From positions 15,861-79,860 of the forward strand of contig CAVWSN010000011.1 of assembly GCA_963757815.1 (NCBI GenBank): a stretch of DNA of 64,000 nucleotides, in the 5' to 3' direction. Positions within the stretch are counted from its first letter, which is position 1, and each line of letters begins with the position of its first letter. Below, piece by piece: positions 24,465 through 33,158 of the stretch. The notes under the pieces were generated by a model. That model did no database searches. It was given only the letters and a program-made list of their open reading frames with translations, and had not been told where the DNA came from. The stretch is from JACVRW01 sp963757815 (GTDB lineage Bacteria > Actinomycetota > Thermoleophilia > Solirubrobacterales > Thermoleophilaceae). The position numbers and the translations under genes were made by a program.

Positions 24465-25502
24465 GTGGCGATGGCACTCAGCTTCGGCGTCACCGTCCTG
24501 CCCGATCCGCCCTATCAACGCCTGATCGAGCTGCTGCAGCTCGCGGAGCGCCAGGGCTTCGACTACGGCTGGACCTACGACTCCCACGTGCTCTGGCAGG
24601 AGTCGACCCCCACGCTGGCGCTCGCCGCCAAGGCGACGGAGCGCATCAAGCTCGGGCACATGGTCACGAACCCAGGTACGCGCGAGCCCACGGTCGTGGC
24701 GAGCATATACGCGACGCTCCAGGACATCTCGGACGGCCGCATGGTGATGGGCATCGGGCGCGGCGACTCGGCGCGCCGCTACATAGGCCAGCAGCCCGTC
24801 AAGGTCGGCCGGTTCGAGGCGGCGCTGAAGATGATCAAGCCGTTCATGAACGGCGAGAAGGTGCGCTGGAACGACACCGACATCGAGCTCTCGTGGGTGC
24901 GCCCGGAGCTGCCGCCCATCGAGATGCACGTGGCGGGCTACGGCCCCCGCGTGCTCGGCGTCGCTGGGCGCGTCGGCGACGGGGTGATCATCCAGCTCGC
25001 CGATCCCGACATCATCAGCTGGACGATGGAGACGGCCCGGAGCGCCGCGGCGGAGGCCGGCCGCGACCCGGCCGGACTCAAGTGCATCGTCTGCTCGCCC
25101 AGCCACATCTCGGACGACATCGCCGCCGCCCGCGAGCAGGTGCGCTGGTTCCCGGCGATGGTCTCCAACCACGTCCGCGACCTGATCGCGCGCTACGGCG
25201 CCGACGGCCAGGTCGTGCCGAGGGCGCTGACGGACTACGTGCCGGCCGAGACCGGGTACGACTACGACGAGCACTCGCGCGTGGGTGCGAAGCACGGCGC
25301 ATTCGTGAGCGACGAGATCTGCGACCGCTTCTGCGTGCTCGGGACCCCCGAGCAGGCGGCGGCGAAGCTGGCCGAGCTCGAGTCGATCGGCGTGGACCAG
25401 TTCAACATCTATCTCATGACCGAGGGGCAGGAGGAGACGCTCGAGACCTACGGGCGCGAGATCATCCCGCGCTTCGCGGGCGTCACAGGAGGTGGAGCAT
25501 GA
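24465..25502 (+). CDS. LLM class F420-type oxidoreductase of a dihydropyrimidinase operon
   Basis: A 345-residue luciferase-like oxidoreductase (FGVTVLPDPPYQRLIELLQL, WTYDSHVLWQEST, VMGIGRGDSARRYIG, WVRPELPPIEMHVAGYGPRV). Its sequence and position match, as far as I recall, an LLM clade regularly found beside dihydropyrimidinase genes. A role as reductase or oxygenase acting on a pyrimidine or related ring is a reasonable inference. GTG at 24465 and ATG at 24471 are both possible starts. The stop overlaps the next start by four bases (ATGA). It heads five genes, each overlapping the next by exactly four bases. Confidence 0.9.
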   Translation: MAMALSFGVTVLPDPPYQRLIELLQLAERQGFDYGWTYDSHVLWQESTPTLALAAKATERIKLGHMVTNPGTREPTVVASIYATLQDISDGRMVMGIGRGDSARRYIGQQPVKVGRFEAALKMIKPFMNGEKVRWNDTDIELSWVRPELPPIEMHVAGYGPRVLGVAGRVGDGVIIQLADPDIISWTMETARSAAAEAGRDPAGLKCIVCSPSHISDDIAAAREQVRWFPAMVSNHVRDLIARYGADGQVVPRALTDYVPAETGYDYDEHSRVGAKHGAFVSDEICDRFCVLGTPEQAAAKLAELESIGVDQFNIYLMTEGQEETLETYGREIIPRFAGVTGGGA

Positions 25503-26884
25503 AGAAGCTCATCCAGGGCGGGACAGTCGTCACCGCCACGAACGAGTCGGTCGCCGACGTGCTGGTGGACGGCGAGGAGATCGTTGCCGTCGGCTCGCTC
25601 GGCGACATCGACGCCGAGGTCGTCGACGCGAGCGGCTGCTACGTGCTGCCGGGCTTGATCGACAACCACACTCACATGGCGATGCCGTTCGGCGGCACCG
25701 TGTCGATCGACGACTACGACACGGGCACGCGCGCGGCCGCGGCGGGCGGTACCACGTGCATCGTCGACTTCGTGATCCAGCAGCACCCAGACGGCCTGCG
25801 CTCCTCGCTCGAGGAGTGGCAGGAGCGCGCCGGCGGCGCCGCGCACGTGGACTACGGCTTCCACATGGCGATCACCCAGGCCGACGACGCCACGCTCGAC
25901 GACATGGGGCCGATGGTCGAGGAGGGCCTCTGCTCGTTCAAGGTCTTCCTCGCCTACAAGGGCGCGATCATGGTCACGGACGACCTGTTCTTCCGCGTGA
26001 TGGAGAACACGCGCGACCTGGGCGCGCTCACGATGGTCCACTGCGAGAACGGCTGGGCGATCGACGTGCTGGTCGAGCGCGCCCTGGCCGCGGGCCAGAC
26101 CGAGCCGATCTACCACGCCCACACCCGGCCGGAGGAACTCGAGGCTGAGGCCACGAGCCGCTCGGTGCGCTTCGCCGAGCTGACCGGCGCGTCCGTCTAC
26201 ATCGTGCACGTGACCTGCGGACTGGCTGCGGACGAGATCGCCGCCGGCCAGGCGCGCGGCGTCGACGTCTCGGGCGAGACCTGCCTGCAGTACCTGACCA
26301 ACACGGTCGAGGACCTCGAGCGGCCCGACTTCGAGGGCGCGCGCTACGTCTGCTCGCCCCCGCTGCGCAAGGCGCGCAACCAGGAGCTCCTGTGGGCGGC
26401 ACTCCGGCGCGGCGTGCTCGAGAGCGTCTCGACCGACCACTGCCCGTTCAACAGCGAGCAGAAGGCGCTCGGCCGCGACGACTTCTCGAAGATCCCCAAC
26501 GGCCTCGCGATGATCCAGCACCGGCTCGTGAAGCTCTGGGACCTGGGCGTCGAGGGCGGACGGATCACGCCCAGCGAGCTCGTCGATCTCACCTCGACCG
26601 CGATCGCCCGCCGTTTCGGGCTCGCGCGCAAGGGCTCGATCGCAGCGGGCATGGACGCCGATCTCGTGGTCTTCGACCCCGCCACGCCGTTCGAGTTCTC
26701 GACGCGCACCTCGCACATGAACGTCGACTACGACCTGTTCGAGGGCCAGCGCTCCACGGGCAGCGTCCGCCAGACGTTCTGCCGCGGCACGCTCGTCTAC
26801 GACCGCGGCGAGATCCGCACCGATCCGGGCCACGGCCGCTTCGTGCCGCGCTCGCTCGGCGCGCCCACGCCTGTCGCCTCGTGA
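25499..26884 (+). CDS. dihydropyrimidinase / D-hydantoinase
   Basis: A 461-residue metal-dependent cyclic amidohydrolase that opens dihydropyrimidines or hydantoins to N-carbamoyl amino acids. Metal ligands are visible: His57 and His59 in DNHTHMAMPFGG, the bridging-lysine region FKVFLAYK (147-154), VHCENGWAI, IVHVTCG and Asp in STDHCPFNSEQK. A strong AGGAGGT ribosome site lies just before the ATG inside the end of the upstream gene. With the carbamoylase that follows, it forms the core of reductive pyrimidine degradation. The CPFNSEQKALGRDDFSKIPNG segment is typical of dihydropyrimidinases rather than dihydroorotases. Confidence 0.94.
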   Translation: MKKLIQGGTVVTATNESVADVLVDGEEIVAVGSLGDIDAEVVDASGCYVLPGLIDNHTHMAMPFGGTVSIDDYDTGTRAAAAGGTTCIVDFVIQQHPDGLRSSLEEWQERAGGAAHVDYGFHMAITQADDATLDDMGPMVEEGLCSFKVFLAYKGAIMVTDDLFFRVMENTRDLGALTMVHCENGWAIDVLVERALAAGQTEPIYHAHTRPEELEAEATSRSVRFAELTGASVYIVHVTCGLAADEIAAGQARGVDVSGETCLQYLTNTVEDLERPDFEGARYVCSPPLRKARNQELLWAALRRGVLESVSTDHCPFNSEQKALGRDDFSKIPNGLAMIQHRLVKLWDLGVEGGRITPSELVDLTSTAIARRFGLARKGSIAAGMDADLVVFDPATPFEFSTRTSHMNVDYDLFEGQRSTGSVRQTFCRGTLVYDRGEIRTDPGHGRFVPRSLGAPTPVAS

Positions 26885-28122
26885 ACGCGGACCTCGTCCT
26901 CGAGGACCTGCGCGAGCTGGCCCGGCTGACCGGCGGGCCGGACGGCGCGCGGCGCGTGTGCTGGACCGACGAGTGGGTTCGCGCGCGCGAGTATCTGCGC
27001 TCGCGGCTGGACGAGCTCCCTGTGGAGGTGACCGTCGACCCCGCCGGCAACCTGTGGGCGGACCTCCCTGGCGAGGAAGAGGGCTTCGTCATCGTCGGCT
27101 CGCACGTCGACTCGGTGCCCGCCGGCGGCTGGCTCGACGGCGCGCTCGGCGAGTTCACCGCCGTGGGCGCCCTGCGGGCGCACGCGGAGGGCGAGCGCCC
27201 GCCGGTCGGCCTGCGGCTCGTCGACTGGGCCGACGAGGAGGGCGCCCGCTTCGGGCGCAGCCTGTTCGGCTCCTCGGCCTGCGCCGGGACGCTCGTGGTC
27301 GACGAGGTCCGCGACCTGCGCGACCGCGACGGCGAGCGCCTCGAGGACGTGGTCGGGCGCCACGGCGTGGACCTCGCGCGCGCACACGAGTCGGGCGAGA
27401 TGCTGCGCGGCGCGCGCGCCTATCTCGAGCTGCACATCGAGCAGGGGCCCGTGCTCGAGAGCAGGGGGGAGCCGGCCGCGACCGTGCTCGGGACCTGCGG
27501 CGTCGAGCGCCACCACGCGGTGTTCAAGGGCCAGGCTGCGCACGCGGGCGCAACGCCGATGGGCCTGCGGCGCGACAGCTTCGCGGCCGCCGCCCAGGCG
27601 GCGCTCGCGATCCGGGAGGTCGGCTTCCGTCACGAGGGCGTCTGCACCGTGGGCGGCGCCACGAGCGAGCCGGGCGTGATCACCGCCGTCGCCGGCCGCA
27701 CCGAGATGCTGCTCGACCAGCGCCATCTCGACGCCGACAAGCTCGCGGCGATGCTGGCCGACGCACGCGAGGCCTGCGAGCAGGCGGCCGCCGACCAGGA
27801 CTGCGAAGTCGAGCTCGAGCACATCTGGTCGATCCCGCCGATCCCGTTCGACGAGCGCCTGATCGCGGCGGCGCGCCAGGCCGTCGTGGACTCGGGCGGC
27901 AAGGACACGGCGATCCCGAGCGGACCGCTGCACGACGCAGCCGAGATGGCCCGGCTGATCCCGACGGTGATGATCTTCTCGTCCTCCTCTCCCCCGGTCT
28001 CGCACACGAAGGAGGAGGACACACCGGAGCCGGACCTGCGCCTGGCGATCGAGGCCTACGGCCGCACCGTCGACGCCGTGCTGGAGCGCGCCGGCGCCGG
28101 GGACCTGCCGCCGCGCGGGTGA
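26881..28122 (+). CDS. Zn-dependent N-carbamoyl amino acid hydrolase (M20, HyuC/beta-ureidopropionase type)
   Basis: A 413-residue binuclear zinc amidohydrolase. Motifs are GSHVDSVPAGGWLDGALG (metal His and Asp), WADEEGARFG (Glu pair), LELHIEQGPVLE, and the dimerisation-domain block GQAAHAGATPMGLRRD. The final FSSSSPPVSHTKEED carries the last metal His. It would hydrolyse the N-carbamoyl product of the preceding dihydropyrimidinase to an amino acid (beta-alanine from uracil), CO2 and ammonia. Allantoate or carbamoyl-amino-acid substrates are alternatives. GTG at 26881 overlaps the upstream stop by four bases (GTGA). Confidence 0.92.
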   Translation: MNADLVLEDLRELARLTGGPDGARRVCWTDEWVRAREYLRSRLDELPVEVTVDPAGNLWADLPGEEEGFVIVGSHVDSVPAGGWLDGALGEFTAVGALRAHAEGERPPVGLRLVDWADEEGARFGRSLFGSSACAGTLVVDEVRDLRDRDGERLEDVVGRHGVDLARAHESGEMLRGARAYLELHIEQGPVLESRGEPAATVLGTCGVERHHAVFKGQAAHAGATPMGLRRDSFAAAAQAALAIREVGFRHEGVCTVGGATSEPGVITAVAGRTEMLLDQRHLDADKLAAMLADAREACEQAAADQDCEVELEHIWSIPPIPFDERLIAAARQAVVDSGGKDTAIPSGPLHDAAEMARLIPTVMIFSSSSPPVSHTKEEDTPEPDLRLAIEAYGRTVDAVLERAGAGDLPPRG

Positions 28123-29390
28123 ACGCCCTTCAGCAGCAACTCGAGTACCTCGAGGCGTCGAGCCCCTTCTACCGCGAACGCCTGGGCGGCGTCCGCGAGC
28201 GCGTGCGAACGCCGGCAGATCTCGCGGAGCTGCCGTTCACCACCAAGGAGGAGCTGCGCGAGGGACAGCGCGCGGACCCGCCGTTCGGGCCGCACCTGTG
28301 CGCGCCGCGCGAGCGGCTCGTGCGCATGCACGTGACCTCGGGGACCACCGGAGAGCCCGTCGCGGTTGGCTTCACGCGCGGCGACCACGAGGCGAACAGC
28401 GCGGTCGGTGGGGAGGCCTTCCGGATCGCCGGGGTACGCGCCGATGACGTGATCGCCCACTGCCTCAACTACGCCCTGTACGCCGGCGGGATCGCCGACC
28501 ACATGGCGCTCGAGGCCAGCGGCGCGACGGTCGTGCCGGTGGGCACCGGGCAGTCGCTCCGGCTGCTCGGCCTGATCCCGCGGCTCGGGATCACCGCGAT
28601 CTTCGGGACGCTCTCCTTCCCCGCCTACCTGGCGGGGCGGGCGCGCGAGGCGGGCCTGGACCCGCGCGCGCTCGGGCTGCGCCACATCGTGACCGCGGGC
28701 GAGCCGGGGGCCGGCCTGGCGGCGGTGCGGACCGAGATCGAGGAGGCGTGGGGCGCCACGGTGGCGGACTCGTTCGGCATGAGCGATGTGTGGTCGACCA
28801 TGGGCGGGGCCTGCGGGAAGGGCGAGGGCCTGCACCTCACGGTGGAGGACCACGCCGTGCTCGAGCTGGTCGACCCCGACACGGGCGCGCCGGTCGCGCT
28901 CGAGGACGGTGCGAGCGGCGAGCTTGTCTGGACCCACCTTCGCCGTGAGGCATCGCCGCTCCTCCGTTACCGCTCGGGCGACCTCGCGCAGGTGTGGACG
29001 GCGCCCTGCGCGTGCGGGCGCAGCTCGATGCGCATCCGCATCGACGGCCGCCGCGACGACATGCTGCGCGTGCAGGCCGTCAACGTCTACCCGCAGGCCA
29101 TCGGGGCGATCCTCTCCTCCGACCCCCGGCTCGGGCGCCACTGCGTCGTCGCCGAGGGTGACCCGATCGTGCCGCCGCTCGACGTCTACGTCGAGGCGCC
29201 GCAAGACGCCGATCTCGCCGGCGTGAGCGACCGCCTCCACGAGGCGCTGCGAGTGCGCTTCGCCGTCACGCGCCTCGACCCCGGCTCGCTGCCCGTGGCA
29301 GAGCACAAGACCCGGATCGTCCACCGGACGGCGCGCGGGGACGCCCTGCCGCCGGCCGTCGACACCCTGAGGAGGGAGCCCGCCCGATGA
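28119..29390 (+). CDS. phenylacetate-CoA ligase-like acyl-CoA synthetase
   Basis: A 423-residue AMP-forming ligase of the PaaK-like group. The family start YLEASSPFYRERLGG, FTTKEELREGQ, the P-loop-like TSGTTGEPVAVGFTRGD, the A5-type block SFGMSDVWSTMGGACG and YRSGDLAQVW are clear. The C-terminal domain starts with RIDGRRDDMLRVQAVNVYP, and the catalytic Lys would be in VAEHKTR near the end. A CoA ligase in a dihydropyrimidinase operon suggests that the released amino acid or its deaminated product is activated as a CoA thioester. The substrate is not established. It overlaps both neighbours by four bases. Confidence 0.85.
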   Translation: MNALQQQLEYLEASSPFYRERLGGVRERVRTPADLAELPFTTKEELREGQRADPPFGPHLCAPRERLVRMHVTSGTTGEPVAVGFTRGDHEANSAVGGEAFRIAGVRADDVIAHCLNYALYAGGIADHMALEASGATVVPVGTGQSLRLLGLIPRLGITAIFGTLSFPAYLAGRAREAGLDPRALGLRHIVTAGEPGAGLAAVRTEIEEAWGATVADSFGMSDVWSTMGGACGKGEGLHLTVEDHAVLELVDPDTGAPVALEDGASGELVWTHLRREASPLLRYRSGDLAQVWTAPCACGRSSMRIRIDGRRDDMLRVQAVNVYPQAIGAILSSDPRLGRHCVVAEGDPIVPPLDVYVEAPQDADLAGVSDRLHEALRVRFAVTRLDPGSLPVAEHKTRIVHRTARGDALPPAVDTLRREPAR

Positions 29391-30145
29391 CCGTCACGAC
29401 CACCGACCAGGGGGCCGCCCGGGTGATCGTCTGGGACCGCCAGGCCCGCCGGAACGCCTGGGACCTCGACACGATGACCCGGGTCGCCGATGCCGTCGAG
29501 TCCGCCGGCGCCGACCCGGACGTGCGCTGCGTCGTCCTGCGCGGCGCCGGGGAGCACTTCTCCGCGGGCGACGACCTCCAGGCGGCAATCGAGGCCGATC
29601 CGGCCGCGTGGACGGCGACGATCGAGGGCTTCCAGCGCATGACCCGCGTGGTGCTGGCGGCCCCGGTGCCCGCCATCGCCGCCGTCGACGGCGCCTGCGT
29701 GGGCGGCGCGCTCGAGTTCGCGGCGAGCTGCGACCTGCGCATCTGCACCGACCGCATCCGGCTGCTGACGCCAGAGGTCGGCATCGGCCTCGTGGCGAGC
29801 AACGCGGGCACGCTGCTGCTGCCCGAGGTGGTCGGCGAGACGGCGGCGCGCGAGCTGCTCCTGAGCGGGGAGGCCCGGGATGCGGCGTGGGCGCGCGAGC
29901 ACGGATTCGCCACCGAGATGGTCGCGCCGGATGAGCTCGACGCGCGCATCGAGCACTGGGCGGAAGTCTTCTCGCGCAGCTCGCGAGCGGCGGTGGCGGC
30001 GACGAAGGCGATGCTGAACGAGCGCTTCGGCGAGTTGCTCCCGGCTGCGATGGAGCGGGAGACCTTCCACTGCGTCCGCCTTTTCGACGAGCCCGACGCC
30101 AAGTTGGCGCTCCGCGAATTCGCCGCCAGACGCCGTAGGGAGTAG
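29387..30145 (+). CDS. enoyl-CoA hydratase/isomerase family protein
   Basis: A 252-residue crotonase. The oxyanion Gly pair and first catalytic Glu are in VGGALEF (Glu110); the second Glu is in LTPEVGIG (Glu130). The N-terminal block VLRGAGEHFSAGDDL and the C-terminal ATKAMLNERFGELL match the family. With both glutamates present it can add or remove water, or ammonia, across a CoA-bound double bond. Following an acyl-CoA ligase, it would act on that CoA ester, for instance acrylyl-CoA or beta-alanyl-CoA if uracil is the starting substrate; this is inference. It ends the five-gene operon, and a SARP gene begins 33 bases later. Confidence 0.9.
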   Translation: MTVTTTDQGAARVIVWDRQARRNAWDLDTMTRVADAVESAGADPDVRCVVLRGAGEHFSAGDDLQAAIEADPAAWTATIEGFQRMTRVVLAAPVPAIAAVDGACVGGALEFAASCDLRICTDRIRLLTPEVGIGLVASNAGTLLLPEVVGETAARELLLSGEARDAAWAREHGFATEMVAPDELDARIEHWAEVFSRSSRAAVAATKAMLNERFGELLPAAMERETFHCVRLFDEPDAKLALREFAARRRRE

Positions 30146-30178
30146 CTTTCCCGGCAGGCGAAGCCGGTGGATTCGCAC

Positions 30179-33146
30179 ATGGACGTCAGGCTGCTGGGCC
30201 ACCTCGAGGTCGAGGTTTTTGGCGAACGCGTGCAGTTTGAAGGCGGCAAGCAGCGCAGGCTGTTCGCAAAGCTCGCGCTGTGCGCGCCCGAGGCGGTCGC
30301 CGCAGACGAGCTGGTCGAGGCGCTGTGGGGCGATGAGCCGCCCGCCGGTGCGGGGCAGGCCCTGCAGAAGCAGATCTCGCGCTTGCGACGGCGGCTGGGC
30401 GACGGCGGATCGGTGGTGCGCCATCGGCCGCCCGGCTATGCGCTTGACATCGACCCCCGGGGGATCGATTCCCGGCGCTTCGAGGACCTTCTGCGCCGCG
30501 CGAGGGTCGCGCTTGGTCGCGACGATCCGGATCGCGCGGCCGCCGACCTCCAGACGGCCCTGGCGCTATGGCGCGGGGAGGCGCTGGCCGACTACCGCTT
30601 CGATGAGTTTGCCCAACGCGAGATCGCCCGCTTGGAGGAGCTCCATCTGGAGGCAATCGAGGAGCGGCTGGCCGCGGAGTTGGCCGGCGGAGGCGGGGAG
30701 GACTTGGTCGGCGAGTTGCAGGCTTTGGTCGCCGAGCACCCACTGCGAGAGCGCCTGCGCGGACAGTTGATGGTCGCGCTGTACCGGGCGGGCCGGCAGG
30801 CGGAGGCCCTCGAGACGATGCGGGTGGGGCGCCGGCTGTTGGTGGACGAGCTCGGAATCGAGCCCGGGCCGGCGTTGCGGCGCTTCGAGCGCATGATCCT
30901 TGCGCACGATTCCGCGCTGACCGCCGATCGTCCCGGCGCCGGGCCGGTTGGCCGGCTGCCGGCGCCGGCCAACGAGACGATCGGCCGTGAAGGCGAGGTC
31001 GCCGAGATCGGGGAGCTGCTGGTGCGGCCCGCCGTGCGGCTGGTCACGCTCGTGGGGCCGAGCGGCGTGGGCAAGACGCGCTTGGCGCTGGAGGCCGGCC
31101 GGGCGGTGGCGGACCGTTTTCCCGGCGGGGCGGTGCATGTCAATCTCGACGGCGTCGAGGACGCCGGCGTACTGGTGCCCGAGGCGGCGACCGCGCTCGG
31201 GGTGGTGGCCGCGACGCCGGCCGAGCTCGGGGAGCAGCTGGACCGCGCGACGCGCGGCGCGCCGGCGCTGCTGATCCTCGACGGCTTCGACCGCTTCCTC
31301 CAGGACGCCGAGCAAGTCGGTGAGCTGCTGGCCGCAGTGGCGAACCTGACGGTGTTGTCGACGAGTCGCGCGCCGCTGCGGCTCACCGCCGAGCACATCT
31401 ACCGGGTGCAGCCGCTGGCCGCGCCCAATGCGGCGGCGCTATTCGTCGCGCGGGCGAGCGCGGCGAGTGCGGACGGCATGCTCGACGCCGAGCCCTCGAT
31501 CGTCGATGCGATCTGTGCGCGCCTCGACGGTCTGCCGCTGGCGATCGAGCTGGCAGCCGACCGCGCGCGCCTTCTTCCGCCGCCGGCGCTGCTGGAGCGC
31601 CTCGACAGGCGGCTCGAGCTGCTGACCGGCGGGCCGCGCGACCTGCCGGCGCGCCAGCGGTCGCTGCGCGCGACGCTGGAGTGGTCATGGGAGGAGCTCG
31701 AGCAGACCGAACAGGTGCTGCTGGGCCGGCTGACGGTGTTCGAGGGCGGCGCCTCGCTGGAAGCGGCGGAGGCGATCTTCGACGGCGAACCGGCTGAGAG
31801 CCTCGAGGCGGTCGTGTCGTCGCTGGTTGACAAGTCCTCGCTGCTGCGGACCGATTCCGGCCGGGACGCGCAGCCGCGCTTCAGGATGCTCGACACGGTC
31901 CGCGAGTTCGCGGCCGAACGCGCGGCCGAGGGCGAGGATCTCGCGCCGCTCGAGCACCGGCACTCGCAGTACTTCTTGGCGTACTGCGAGCACGCGGCGG
32001 AGCAGGCCGCGCGCACCGACCGGCGCGAGTGGCTCGACCGGCTCGCGCAGGAGCTCGGCAACATCCGTTTGGCGTTCGAGCGGCTGCTGCGCGCCGGTGC
32101 GGCCGACGAGGCGCTGCGCGTGGCGATCGCGTTCGCGCGCGCTCTCCCGTGGGACGCCCACGCCCACGAGGTCCGCGGCTGGCTTGCCCAGGCACTCGCG
32201 GCGCCGGCGCCGGCGGCCCGCCGCGCGACCGCGCTCTATTGGGATGGGCAGCTGGCGCTTTCCCAGGCGCGCTTCGGCGACGCCGGGACGCAGCTGGAGG
32301 CGGCGCTGGCGACAGCGCGCGAGGCGCGCGAAGCGTCCGTCGAGGCCGCGGCACTGACGGCCCTGGGCCGCCGGGCGGTGGTGCTCGCTGCCGCGGATGC
32401 GGGCGCGCTGTGCGACGCTGCCGTGGCCGCGGCGCGCCGCGTCGGCGACCCGATACTGATCGCCGACGCGGTACTGACCCTGGCCGGTGCATGCGAGCGC
32501 AGCGGGGCGTGGGAGCGCGCCGGCGCGCTAGCGGGCGAAGCGCTGGAGCTCTACCGGCGAGGTGGGAGATCCCTACGGCGCCGCCTGGGCACTGGCAGAG
32601 CAAGGCTGGTATGACATGGTCCACGGGAGGCTGGACGAGTCCGAGCAGCGCCTCGGCGAGGCGCTGGAGCTGCGGCGCCGCCACGGCGACGACCGGCGCC
32701 TCGTCGAGCCGCTGATCGATCACGCCTGGTTGGTGCTCGCGCGTGGCCGCGGCGAGGAGGCCAGGCGTGGTTTTCTCGACTGTTTGGCGCTCGCGCGCCA
32801 GGTCGGCGACCAGTTCAACGTCGCCGAGGCGCTCGCCGGGCTGTCGACGCAGGCCGCGCTCGACGCCCGCTGGTCGGACGGCGCGCGGTTCGCGGGCGCC
32901 TCGGAAGCGCTGCACGAGCAGATCGGCGCGCCCCCGTGGGAGTCCGTGACCGCGATCCAAGACCGCGCCCTCGCCGGCGCCCGGGACGCGCTCGGGAGCC
33001 GCTACGCAGTCCAAGTCGCCGAGGGCCGCCGGCTGTCCGCCGAGGACGCCGTCGCGCGCCTGCAGAGCGGCCCGGCCGAAGTGGCCGCATCCAGCGTGCT
33101 CTCCCCGCCCGCGTCAGCGACACGTCCGGCTCGGACCCCCGGTTAA
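30179..33146 (+). CDS. SARP-type transcriptional activator with NB-ARC-like ATPase and TPR region, frameshifted
   Basis: A large AfsR-like regulator of about 988 residues after repair. Domains in order are an OmpR-type winged helix (MDVRLLGHLEVEVFG to GYALDID, 1-95), then the bacterial transcriptional activation domain (about 100-245, ending VDELGIEPGPALRRFE). An NTPase follows with the P-loop LVGPSGVGKTRLALE (about 293) and a C-terminal TPR-like helical region. The frame breaks near 32560; removing one C restores LELYREVGDPYGAAW and continues to 33146. ATG at 30179 is preferred to an upstream in-frame GTG. SARPs activate secondary-metabolite or transport genes. The nearest candidate target is the MFS exporter 12 bases downstream. 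Confidence 0.88.
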
Positions 33147-33158
33147 GGTCGCTCCACA

